The notes under the pieces: model-generated
Database searches by the model: none
The model's input: the letters and a program-made list of their open reading frames with translations, nothing else
Told to the model about the DNA's origin: nothing
Shown here: positions 1 through 5,010 of the stretch, piece after piece
Numbering within the stretch: the first letter of the stretch is position 1
How the letters are laid out: every line of letters begins with the position of its first letter
Translations under genes and position numbers: made by a program
Assembly: GCA_020054055.1 (NCBI GenBank)
Contig: JAGVLZ010000334.1
Coordinates: 1-9,544, forward strand
Reading direction: 5' to 3'
From: Phycisphaerales bacterium
Lineage (GTDB): Bacteria; Planctomycetota; Phycisphaerae; Phycisphaerales; UBA1924
DNA length: 9,544 bases

Positions 1-244
1 CCCCTTGGAGGAGCGGGCGCGCCAGCGCGGCAGCGATGAGCGCCACCAGCAGGCAGCGTGCCGCGAGAAGCAGCCACTGTTCGATGCGCATCCTCTGCCG
101 CTGACGCCGATAGGCCTCGATGAGGAAGCGCATGGCGCCCCACATGATGGGCTTGCGTCTTTGACGCAGCAGCAAGTGGATCGCGATCGGGATCGCGACG
201 GAGGCGATGCCCGCGGCGAAGATGAGGGGGTGGAGGAAAGACAT
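1..244 (-). CDS. BatA-type membrane protein, N-terminal part (cut by window edge)
   Basis: The minus strand reads from an ATG at 242-244 through 81 codons to the left edge without a stop. The product begins MSFLHPLIFAAG and has a first hydrophobic helix (about residues 5-26), a basic stretch (RQRRK, 27-31) and a WGAMRFL segment. An arginine-rich part (46-54) leads into a second helix (about 56-78). This is the layout of the aerotolerance-regulator N-terminal domain (BatA family, PF07584), in which two helices anchor a long C-terminal vWA or periplasmic part. That remainder lies outside the window. In this family the gene normally sits just after a DUF58 gene, and one is present on the same strand at 735-1754. 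The start codon touches a repeat array directly, so no Shine-Dalgarno sequence precedes it. The family call is firm from the sequence pattern; the exact function (envelope stress or protein assembly with MoxR) is inferred from the family. Confidence 0.82.
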   Translation of the reverse strand, partial: MSFLHPLIFAAGIASVAIPIAIHLLLRQRRKPIMWGAMRFLIEAYRRQRQRMRIEQWLLLAARCLLVALIAAALARPLLQG

Positions 245-284
245 GGGTTCGGGGTTCGGGGTCCAAGGTTCAGGGTTCGGGGGG
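245..284 (+). repeat. left telomere-like heptamer array
   Basis: About five degenerate 7-base units are seen: GGGTTCG, GGGTTCG, GGGTCCA, AGGTTCA, GGGTTCG, followed by a G-run to 284. The array begins on the base next to the BatA start codon. It also supplies the stop codon (270-272) and the last four residues (PPEP) of the four-helix-bundle gene. Confidence 0.85.
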
Positions 285-686
285 CGAAGCTGGATCTGCG
301 TCGAGTGAGTTTGACGTGATTCTCGATCGGCCGCCGAGGCTGCGGATGTGTTTGTTCAGTAGTCGGCCGATCTCCTGGCATTGCGACCACACATCGGCCG
401 CCGAATCCCGCTCGCAAATCTGAATCTTCACGGCCACGATGATGTGGGTCTCCAGTTCCGTCAATGAACCACGGGCGATCGAAAGGAATCGCAAGCAATC
501 TCCCCGGTGTTCTCGTCCGTATCCCTCGGCGAAGTTCGCTGGAATTGACGTTGCGGAACGTCGCGACTGCCCGATGAGACCAAATCGCTCGTCGTCCGGC
601 CATCGTTTAGTCAAATCGTATACAGCCACGACCAGATCGATGGATCGTTGCCAGACAACAAGTTCTCGGTAACTCGAAAGTGCCAT
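270..686 (-). CDS. four-helix-bundle protein (23S rRNA intervening-sequence / Avd-like)
   Basis: The product is 138 residues, close to the usual 115-130 for the family plus a short extra tail. It shows the hallmark order of the four helix bundle family (TIGR02436, PF05635): YRELVVWQRSIDLV at 6-19, RRSATSIPANFAEGYGR at 42-58 and FLSIARGSLTELETHI at 67-82. It ends in a helix with NKHIRSL at 111-117. Relatives are encoded in rRNA intervening sequences, and one branch (Avd) is the pentameric helper of the reverse transcriptase in diversity-generating retroelements. Stand-alone copies have no established role. The tail after about residue 120 looks non-conserved and its last four residues come from the left repeat array. 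Only six bases lie between the right array and the ATG, with no Shine-Dalgarno match. No reverse transcriptase or template repeat is nearby, so a retroelement function is not supported here. Confidence 0.9.
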   Translation of the reverse strand: MALSSYRELVVWQRSIDLVVAVYDLTKRWPDDERFGLIGQSRRSATSIPANFAEGYGREHRGDCLRFLSIARGSLTELETHIIVAVKIQICERDSAADVWSQCQEIGRLLNKHIRSLGGRSRITSNSLDADPASPPEP

Positions 687-692
687 CAGTTC

Positions 693-734
693 TTGAACCC
701 TATACCCTATACCCTGAACCCCGAACCCCCGACC
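693..734 (-). repeat. right telomere-like heptamer array
   Basis: Read on the minus strand, the units are TCGGGGG, TTCGGGG, TTCAGGG, TATAGGG, TATAGGG, then TTCAAG six bases before the four-helix-bundle ATG. Five G-runs with loops of three or four bases fit the classic G-quadruplex pattern, on the strand that becomes mRNA. The array begins immediately after the TGA of the DUF58 gene. The GGTTGAGG around that stop itself resembles a degenerate unit. Confidence 0.85.
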
Positions 735-1754
735 TCAACCACTCTTACTCCTCTTCAACACCGCGTTGCGTCGTGCGATAAACGCCGCGAGTCCCGGGCC
801 GAGCCAGTCGTGCGTGCCGACGCGGAGGTAATCGAAGCCGAAGGAGCGCGTGGTCTTCTCGACCTGTTCGAGGTGTGCGTTGAAGATGTCGAGGTACGCC
901 GCGCGGATCGCGCGCGGGTCGATGCGCAACTTCCCTTCGCCTTCGAGCCCCTCGAATGGCGCGGTGTCGGTGTAGTCGAAGGTCTGCTCGCGCCGGTCGA
1001 CGACCTGGCAGAGGATCGCGTCGTGCTGTCGGTGGCGGATGCGGGCGAGAGCCGTGCGGATCCGCGCGGGGTCCTCGAAGAAGTCGCTGAGCAGCACGAT
1101 GAGGCAGCGGTTGTTCAGTTTGCCGAGGGTCTGGTCGATGACGTGGCCGATGTCGCTCGGCCGCCCCACCGGATGCTGCGAAAGAATGTTGACGATGCGG
1201 CGCCAGTGACCCTGCGCGCTCGAGCGGTCCGCCGCGTCGATCAGGTTGTCGGCGTAGATGCCCAGCCCCACGCGATCGCTCTGACGCAGCGCCATGTAGG
1301 CGAACGCCGCGGCGGACGCGGTCGCATGGTCGTACTTGCTCCAGATGGGCTGGCCGCTGGGGCTGGACTTGCGTCCGACTCCCGATGCCTCCTCGAAAGC
1401 GCGCGAACCGAAGTTCATCGACCCCGAGCAATCGACGAGCAGAACGAGGTCGAGGCTCGTCTCCTGCTCGTACTGCTTGAGATACAACTTGTCCGATCGG
1501 CCGAAGACCTTCCAGTCGAGGTGGCGGATGTCATCGCCCTTGACGTAGGGGCGGTGCTGGGCGAACTCGACGGAGAAGCCCTTGTAGGGAGAGCGGTGCA
1601 TCCCGCTCATGACCCCCTCGACGATCATCTTGGCGCGGAGCTCGAACGTGCCGAGACGCGCGAGGGTCTGAGGGTGGAGATAGAGGGTGGCATCGACCGC
1701 GCTCTGGGAGGCGTTTGCGCGGGCGGGGGATGGAGCGTCGTCGGGGCTCGGCAT
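735..1754 (-). CDS. DUF58 domain protein with vWA-type metal site
   Basis: This 339-residue protein has no signal peptide or membrane helix, so it is probably cytoplasmic. The DUF58 core is clear: HRPYVKGDDIRHLDWKVFGR at 67-86 and the MIDAS motif DCSGSM at 108-113, then a vWA-like fold to about residue 250 including IVLLSDFFEDP (219-229). About 20 extra residues (roughly 119-139) follow the MIDAS motif. DUF58 proteins usually work with a MoxR AAA ATPase and BatA/BatB membrane proteins, in protein-complex maturation or envelope stress. BatA follows here after the inserted cassette, but no MoxR gene precedes. The ATG at 1752-1754 was chosen because the residues before it in the frame (back to 2165) lie antisense to the lipoprotein gene and look non-coding. 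No clear Shine-Dalgarno is seen. Confidence 0.9.
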   Translation of the reverse strand: MPSPDDAPSPARANASQSAVDATLYLHPQTLARLGTFELRAKMIVEGVMSGMHRSPYKGFSVEFAQHRPYVKGDDIRHLDWKVFGRSDKLYLKQYEQETSLDLVLLVDCSGSMNFGSRAFEEASGVGRKSSPSGQPIWSKYDHATASAAAFAYMALRQSDRVGLGIYADNLIDAADRSSAQGHWRRIVNILSQHPVGRPSDIGHVIDQTLGKLNNRCLIVLLSDFFEDPARIRTALARIRHRQHDAILCQVVDRREQTFDYTDTAPFEGLEGEGKLRIDPRAIRAAYLDIFNAHLEQVEKTTRSFGFDYLRVGTHDWLGPGLAAFIARRNAVLKRSKSG

Positions 1755-1872
1755 GGGCGGATGGATCGTATCGGGTACCGCCGGGGCCGCGCCAAGACGC
1801 AGATCAAAAGGAACCTCATTCGGGTCGGCCGGTAGGCATTTCCCATCCGGCGGCGGAAAAGGAGAAGATTCG

Positions 1873-2481
1873 ATGAGGGCAACACTTCTTCTTCCCGTGG
1901 CATTGATCGTGGGCGCGGCTCTGGGCGGCTGCGCTTCGAATGGACTCAAGTCAACCCACCCCGCCCGCGGCGGCCTGGCCTCCGCACCCATCGAAAAACC
2001 GACGAAGATCGAGTACCCCGCGGGCGGCGAGGGGGTCATCGCCCGCTCCGGCCCCGTCTTCATCTCGGGCCAACCCACCGAGGAATCACTCCGCAAACTC
2101 ATCGCGGATGAGGGGATCACCGTGGTGATCAACCTCCGCAGCCCGCAGGAGATGGAGGATCGCAAGTCGGTGCCCTTCGACGAGGCCGCGGTGCTGAAGG
2201 AGTTGGGTGTGGACTATGTGCAGGTTCCGCTGAGCCGCCCGGATCATCCGGCATCGCCCGCCAAGGTCGATCAGGTGGCCGCGGCGCTGGCGACGCATCA
2301 GGGCAAAGCGCTGATGCACTGCGGCGTGGCGGGGCGCGCCTCGCACATGTGGGCCGCGTACCTGATCCGGCACCGGGGGGTTGACCCGGAGGTGGCGATC
2401 GCCGAGGCGGGGACGATCCAGCCGAACCGGCCGATGTACGCGGACCTGGTGGGGGCGGATGTGGTTGTGACGGCGAAGTGA
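1873..2481 (+). CDS. lipoprotein with DUF442-type tyrosine phosphatase-like domain
   Basis: The product is 202 residues. It starts with a lipoprotein signal ending in LGGC, so Cys20 would be lipidated and the protein anchored facing the periplasm. The phosphatase-like part runs from about 55 to 195: SGQPTEESLRKL at 65-76, TVVINLRSPQEM at 83-94, and the active-site loop HCGVAGRAS at 149-157 with Cys150 and Arg155. This matches the beta-lactamase-hydrolase-like phosphatase family (DUF442). The loop has four residues between Cys and Arg, as I recall for that family, rather than the five of classical tyrosine phosphatases. The start at 1873 is set by AAAAGGAG at 1857-1864 and by the signal sequence; the open frame upstream overlaps the DUF58 gene. 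The gene diverges from DUF58 with 118 bases between starts. The substrate is unknown. Confidence 0.85.
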   Translation: MRATLLLPVALIVGAALGGCASNGLKSTHPARGGLASAPIEKPTKIEYPAGGEGVIARSGPVFISGQPTEESLRKLIADEGITVVINLRSPQEMEDRKSVPFDEAAVLKELGVDYVQVPLSRPDHPASPAKVDQVAAALATHQGKALMHCGVAGRASHMWAAYLIRHRGVDPEVAIAEAGTIQPNRPMYADLVGADVVVTAK

Positions 2482-2511
2482 TCCGGGTGGCATGCTTCTG
2501 CCCGGAGAAGC
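2482..2511 (+). promoter_or_regulatory. two overlapping alternative hairpins after the lipoprotein gene
   Basis: Just after the stop codon, TCCGGG (2482-2487) can pair with CCCGGA (2501-2506). Alternatively GCTTCT (2494-2499) can pair with AGAAGC (2506-2511) around the loop GCCCGG. The two stems overlap at the base at 2506 and across the loops, so they exclude each other. No U-run follows. This could be an attenuator, a weak terminator or chance; the stems are only 6 bp. Confidence 0.3.
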
Positions 2512-2532
2512 TTGGGTGTCTATGATTCCTCC

Positions 2533-2799
2533 ATGTCCTGCTGCGGCCCGAAAAACTGCAACAACTTCGACGACGACCGCGAGGGAATCTCGCGCGCCGA
2601 CCTCGCCCGCTTCGGCGGCGATGACATCGAGTGCCCCGCCTGCGGCGCGAGCGTGTACCACGATGCGCCCCTCTGCCACGCCTGCGGCCACGCGATCCTC
2701 GACCGCGAACTGAAGAAGAGGATGCCCGTGTGGGTGCCGCTGCTCGCGGCGGGGGCGGCGCTGGGGATCATCCTGATCTACGTCGTGCGGCTCGGGTGA
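2533..2799 (+). CDS. small zinc-ribbon protein with C-terminal membrane helix
   Basis: This 88-residue protein carries two CxxC pairs, CPAC at 34-37 and CHAC at 48-51, spaced as in a zinc ribbon. One hydrophobic helix follows at about 67-85, ending in VVRLG, so the zinc-binding part probably sits in the cytoplasm with the C-terminus anchored. The N-terminus also has MSCCGPKNC, with three more cysteines. The family is not one I can name. ATG at 2533 is preferred over an in-frame TTG at 2512 because the extra residues look like leader sequence; neither has a well-placed Shine-Dalgarno. The gene lies 51 bases after the lipoprotein gene on the same strand, possibly in one transcript. Its stop is three bases from the converging peroxiredoxin stop. 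Confidence 0.75.
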   Translation: MSCCGPKNCNNFDDDREGISRADLARFGGDDIECPACGASVYHDAPLCHACGHAILDRELKKRMPVWVPLLAAGAALGIILIYVVRLG

Positions 2800-2815
2800 T
2801 CGTCACCCGCGCTGC
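2787..2815. terminator. hairpin spanning both convergent stop codons
   Basis: CGGGTGA (2793-2799) and TCACCCG (2803-2809) form a perfect 7-bp stem with loop TCG. After one mismatch the stem continues with GCGGC (2787-2791) against GCTGC (2811-2815), including one G-U pair. Each arm contains the stop codon of one gene, since the TGA of one arm is the complement of the TCA of the other. It may act as a compact bidirectional terminator or 3'-end stabiliser. There is no U-run on either strand, so intrinsic termination is uncertain. Confidence 0.5.
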
Positions 2816-3396
2816 GTGCGGAGCCACTCCAGCACGCGCTGCGCGTTCTCATTCGGCGGGAAGACGGGGTACCACACCTTCACGATGCGCGAGCGGTCGC
2901 AGTACCACGCCATGCGTTTGATGAGCGTGGATGGGCCGCCGGTTTCGACGGGCATGTCGATGGAGGGGAGTCGCATCGCCTGGGTGAGAAACAGGTCGGA
3001 GTCGGAAAGAATCGGGAAGGGGATGTGGTTGCGCTCGGCAAACTCGCGCTGGTATTCGATGGTCTGCGTGCTGATGGCGTGGATGGTCACGCCGAGCATC
3101 GCGAAGTCGGCCCGCAGGTCGCGGAAGGCGCAGGACTGCGGCGTGCAGCCGCGCATGCCGGGGATGGCGTCCCACTCGGCGCCGTCGTCGAGTCTCGGCG
3201 GCGCGCGGCCGGGGACGCCGGTGCGCGGGTAGAAGAAAAGGACGGAGGGGTCGCGGGTGATGGCTGCGAGGTCGAGCGGCGCACCGTGAGTCGAGGGGAG
3301 CATGAGTGAAGGGATGGCTGCGCCGATGAGGTGCGCCGCCGCGCCGTCGTCGATGGGGACGGGGAGGTCCGGGGGGAGGATGGTCGGGTCGTTCAT
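2803..3396 (-). CDS. PrxQ/BCP-like peroxiredoxin
   Basis: This 197-residue thioredoxin-fold peroxidase would reduce hydrogen peroxide or organic peroxides. The peroxidatic Cys84 and resolving Cys89 are in RGCTPQSCAFRD (82-93), the C-x4-C spacing of PrxQ (atypical 2-Cys) enzymes. The strand before it, VLFFYPRTG (52-60), is followed by about 20 extra residues (61-81, containing WDAIPGM) compared with the short YPxxxTPGCT turn of E. coli Bcp. This long-loop form is a known subtype. ILSDSDLFLTQAM at 129-141 matches the usual LLSD region. ATG at 3394-3396 fits the normal length; the open frame continues 24 residues upstream but would overlap the divergent gene. No Shine-Dalgarno is visible, so a short or leaderless transcript is possible. 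The protein is presumably cytoplasmic. Confidence 0.88.
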   Translation of the reverse strand: MNDPTILPPDLPVPIDDGAAAHLIGAAIPSLMLPSTHGAPLDLAAITRDPSVLFFYPRTGVPGRAPPRLDDGAEWDAIPGMRGCTPQSCAFRDLRADFAMLGVTIHAISTQTIEYQREFAERNHIPFPILSDSDLFLTQAMRLPSIDMPVETGGPSTLIKRMAWYCDRSRIVKVWYPVFPPNENAQRVLEWLRTQRG

Positions 3397-3417
3397 GCGG
3401 GAATGTAGGATGTTCCG
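3397..3417. promoter_or_regulatory. 21-base divergent control region with small inverted repeat
   Basis: Only 21 bases separate the start codons of the peroxiredoxin (minus) and the DUF4258 gene (plus). They include GGAA (3400-3403) and TTCC (3413-3416) as an imperfect operator-like palindrome, and TAGGA (3406-3410) seven bases before the plus-strand ATG. At least one promoter must lie inside the opposite gene. The operator role is speculative. Confidence 0.3.
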
Positions 3418-3672
3418 ATGCCCAAGTGGCCGGACTGGTGGGATTGGGAACTTGAGTTTACGTCCCATCTCCTCAAGCGGATGGTCGATCGGTCATTCAC
3501 GGAATCCGATCTTCGGCAGATGCTTGAAGTTGCCTCAGAGGTTCGTCATGGTGCTGAGCCGGGGCGATGGGTCGTCGAAACTCGACACAACGGGCGCGGC
3601 TGGGAGGTCATTCTCGAGCCGCTCGAAACGGAACACCTCGTGCTGGTCGTGACGGCCTATCCTTGTGAGTAA
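3418..3672 (+). CDS. DUF4258-like protein, putative toxin partner
   Basis: The product is 84 residues with no signal or membrane segment. It shows the DUF4258 layout: a helix with HLLKRMVDRSFTESDLRQML (17-36, in which H17, R21 and R25 are the typical conserved positions), then GRWVVETRHNGRGWEVIL (49-66), and a closing strand LVLVVTAYP (74-82). Small proteins of this shape are suspected to be RNase-like toxins of the RelE/BECR kind, but I know of no proven activity for this branch. The gene ends three bases before the DUF2283 gene, the tight toxin-antitoxin type of spacing. A weak Shine-Dalgarno, TAGGA at 3406-3410, supports this ATG. The pair uses visibly more A/T than flanking genes. The domain call is good; the toxin role is inference. 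Confidence 0.75.
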   Translation: MPKWPDWWDWELEFTSHLLKRMVDRSFTESDLRQMLEVASEVRHGAEPGRWVVETRHNGRGWEVILEPLETEHLVLVVTAYPCE

Positions 3673-3675
3673 GAC

Positions 3676-3942
3676 ATGAAGCAGCGATACCTAGAGATCA
3701 CGTTTCGGAATGGGCGACCGGTCGCCGCGTACATCTACCTTCCCCGCCGCCAGGGGGACCGCAGCGCTCGGACCGAGGCGATTGATGGCAACCTGATCAT
3801 CGACTACGCAGCCGATGGGCGAGCGATCGGGATCGAAATTCTGTCCCCAGCCGCAACGTCAGTCGCGATGCTCAATGATGCGCTCGGTCGCGTCAACGAG
3901 AGCCCGCTGAGCAGCGAAGAGGCCCGTCCGCTCGCGGCTTGA
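3676..3942 (+). CDS. DUF2283 family protein, putative antitoxin partner
   Basis: The product is 88 residues. It matches the DUF2283 pattern: a first strand YLEITFRNGRPVAAYIYLP at 5-23, then LIIDYAADGRAIGIEIL at 40-56, where D43, D47 and the GIEI end are characteristic. The C-terminal 30 residues form a probable helix and a loose tail. DUF2283 proteins are often encoded beside DUF4258 or similar small proteins, and a partner or antitoxin role is a reasonable guess, not a demonstrated one. The start is three bases after the DUF4258 stop, so translation is probably coupled; no strong Shine-Dalgarno is present. The gene converges on the Wzz-like gene with a 10-base gap and no clear terminator. 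Confidence 0.8.
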   Translation: MKQRYLEITFRNGRPVAAYIYLPRRQGDRSARTEAIDGNLIIDYAADGRAIGIEILSPAATSVAMLNDALGRVNESPLSSEEARPLAA

Positions 3943-3952
3943 GGTGCTCTCA

Positions 3953-4870
3953 TTAGCGTGCCGCGCGGATGCGGGGCTTGTTCAGCATCCTGATCGCGGG
4001 GTACGCCGATTCGTACGAAGCTTGTGAAAGCCGCAGCCGCACGACCTCCCTCTGTAACTCAAGCATCATCCGGACCTTCTCCTCGCGATCATGCTTCCAG
4101 TTCCGCAGTTGATCGAGCGCTTGCGTCTCCGACTCAAGGTTCAACTGGCATGCCCGCAGCTCGGTGTCCAGATCATCGATCACTTGGTTCAGCACGGCCA
4201 GATCTTCGGTCGAAGCCCCCGCGGCGATCCGACCCTTGCGATCCTCCTTCGCCGTGCCTACCTGATCGAAGAGCCGCGTCATCCGGACATAGCCGAACGA
4301 AGTCGGTGATGGTTCGAGGGTCGTCAACTTTTCTTTGGCGATGATTGCTTCGCAGCGTGCGTCGATCTGCTCGATGTCCTTCGACAGATCACGAACGACC
4401 GCCTCGACATTCTGGATGCGGTCGCGACGGTCTTTCCCGAGCCGTGAACCGATGCGCTCGCGGTACACAATCGCTGCGGCGTCCACCAGCCCCAAAGCAT
4501 CGCTTTCGGTCGTGGCCGACGCCAACAGATCGACGAAGTACGTCCCGGGCACGATATCTGCCCGAAGCATGGAGCGCAGCTCGTCGATCGTGGGCGGAGG
4601 CGAGCCCTGAGCGACGACACGCTCCTTCGCGATCGCCTCGAGCGCATCGTCATCGATCATCCGCACGGCTTCCGACTTCATCATCCGTTCCGAGTCCGTC
4701 ACGGGCGGGTTGGGGTCCAGCGAATCGATGGACATCACCGGGTTCGCAACCTCAAACCGCACATACGCCGTGACATTTCCCCGCTTCATCGGGGAAGCGC
4801 CAACGAGCGTCAGAGCGGTCAGGGCGATGGCGGCGAGCGCGAGTCTCGGCGTCGAGGGGCGAACGGGCAT
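3953..4870 (-). CDS. secreted or anchored coiled-coil protein, Wzz/GumC-like without second membrane helix
   Basis: The product is 305 residues. An N-terminal hydrophobic segment (about 8-26, ending VGASP) is a signal peptide or membrane anchor. Residues 31-140 resemble the periplasmic Wzz domain of polysaccharide chain-length regulators: VRFEVANPVM, then DDDALEAIAKERVV, TIDELRSMLRADIVPGTYFV, and ESDALGLVDAAAIVYRERI, the usual 'Dp..A..l.n....Y' helix. Long heptad-rich helices follow (about 148-180 and 222-285). The end, YPAIRMLNKPR (290-300), resembles the segment just before the second membrane helix in GumC/Wzz proteins, but the protein stops there and no kinase domain follows. The ATG at 4868-4870 is chosen because GGAGG (complement of 4876-4880) lies five bases upstream; an in-frame GTG at 4880-4882 overlaps that site. 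No polysaccharide genes are adjacent. The family link is by eye only. Confidence 0.65.
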   Translation of the reverse strand: MPVRPSTPRLALAAIALTALTLVGASPMKRGNVTAYVRFEVANPVMSIDSLDPNPPVTDSERMMKSEAVRMIDDDALEAIAKERVVAQGSPPPTIDELRSMLRADIVPGTYFVDLLASATTESDALGLVDAAAIVYRERIGSRLGKDRRDRIQNVEAVVRDLSKDIEQIDARCEAIIAKEKLTTLEPSPTSFGYVRMTRLFDQVGTAKEDRKGRIAAGASTEDLAVLNQVIDDLDTELRACQLNLESETQALDQLRNWKHDREEKVRMMLELQREVVRLRLSQASYESAYPAIRMLNKPRIRAAR

Positions 4871-4875
4871 GGGTA

Positions 4876-4880
4876 CCTCC
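4876..4880 (-). promoter_or_regulatory. Shine-Dalgarno that sets the start of the Wzz-like gene
   Basis: GGAGG on the minus strand sits five bases before the ATG at 4870 and overlaps the competing GTG at 4880-4882, which therefore has no ribosome site of its own. Confidence 0.7.
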
Positions 4881-5010
4881 ACTTCTGGTGATGGATGGTC
4901 GGCGTTGTCCCGCCGCGCGGATCAGAGCAGTACGGGCAGTGTCGGCCCGTGGTTCGAGGCTGCGACTCGTGAACGGGTTGGGGCGATGTTCGTCGATTAG
5001 ACTGCCCGCG

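Larger units (their letters stand above)
245..734 (-). mobile_element. putative four-helix-bundle cassette bounded by inverted 7-base repeat arrays
   Basis: One small gene (270-686) is enclosed by two arrays of degenerate heptamers (245-284 and 693-734). Both arrays read GGGTTCG-like towards the gene, so they form inverted termini; 13 bases match exactly (245-257 against the complement of 716-728). The unit fills the whole space between the stop codon of the DUF58 gene (735-737) and the start codon of the BatA gene (242-244), two genes that normally adjoin. The gene inside has visibly more A/T at third codon positions than its neighbours. No transposase or reverse transcriptase is encoded, so movement would need help from elsewhere. 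That this is a mobile unit is an inference from its layout. Confidence 0.55.

Noticed and set aside
5..319. Open frame on the plus strand at the left end
   Set aside because: It overlaps the convincing BatA N-terminus on the other strand and runs through the repeat array; the residues are charged and low in complexity.
245..734. CRISPR array or diversity-generating retroelement
   Set aside because: The 7-base units have no spacers, so this is not CRISPR. No reverse transcriptase, template repeat or variable target gene is in the window, so a complete retroelement is not supported.
648..1835. Long open frame on the plus strand (395 codons) opposite the DUF58 gene
   Set aside because: Its product has no recognisable domain and is a run of valine, alanine, arginine and glutamate typical of antisense frames in GC-rich DNA. 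The minus strand carries clear DUF58 motifs.
1687..1872. N-terminal extension of the lipoprotein frame
   Set aside because: The ATG at 1873 has a strong Shine-Dalgarno and begins a textbook lipoprotein signal; the extension overlaps the DUF58 coding region.
1755..1872. Sigma-70 promoters in the DUF58/lipoprotein divergent gap
   Set aside because: Only scattered half-matches were seen (for example TTGGCG and TACGAT on the minus strand, 19 bases apart); too weak to annotate.
1755..2165. N-terminal extension of the DUF58 frame
   Set aside because: The extra 137 residues lie antisense to the lipoprotein gene and show no domain; ATG at 1754 gives the family's normal start.
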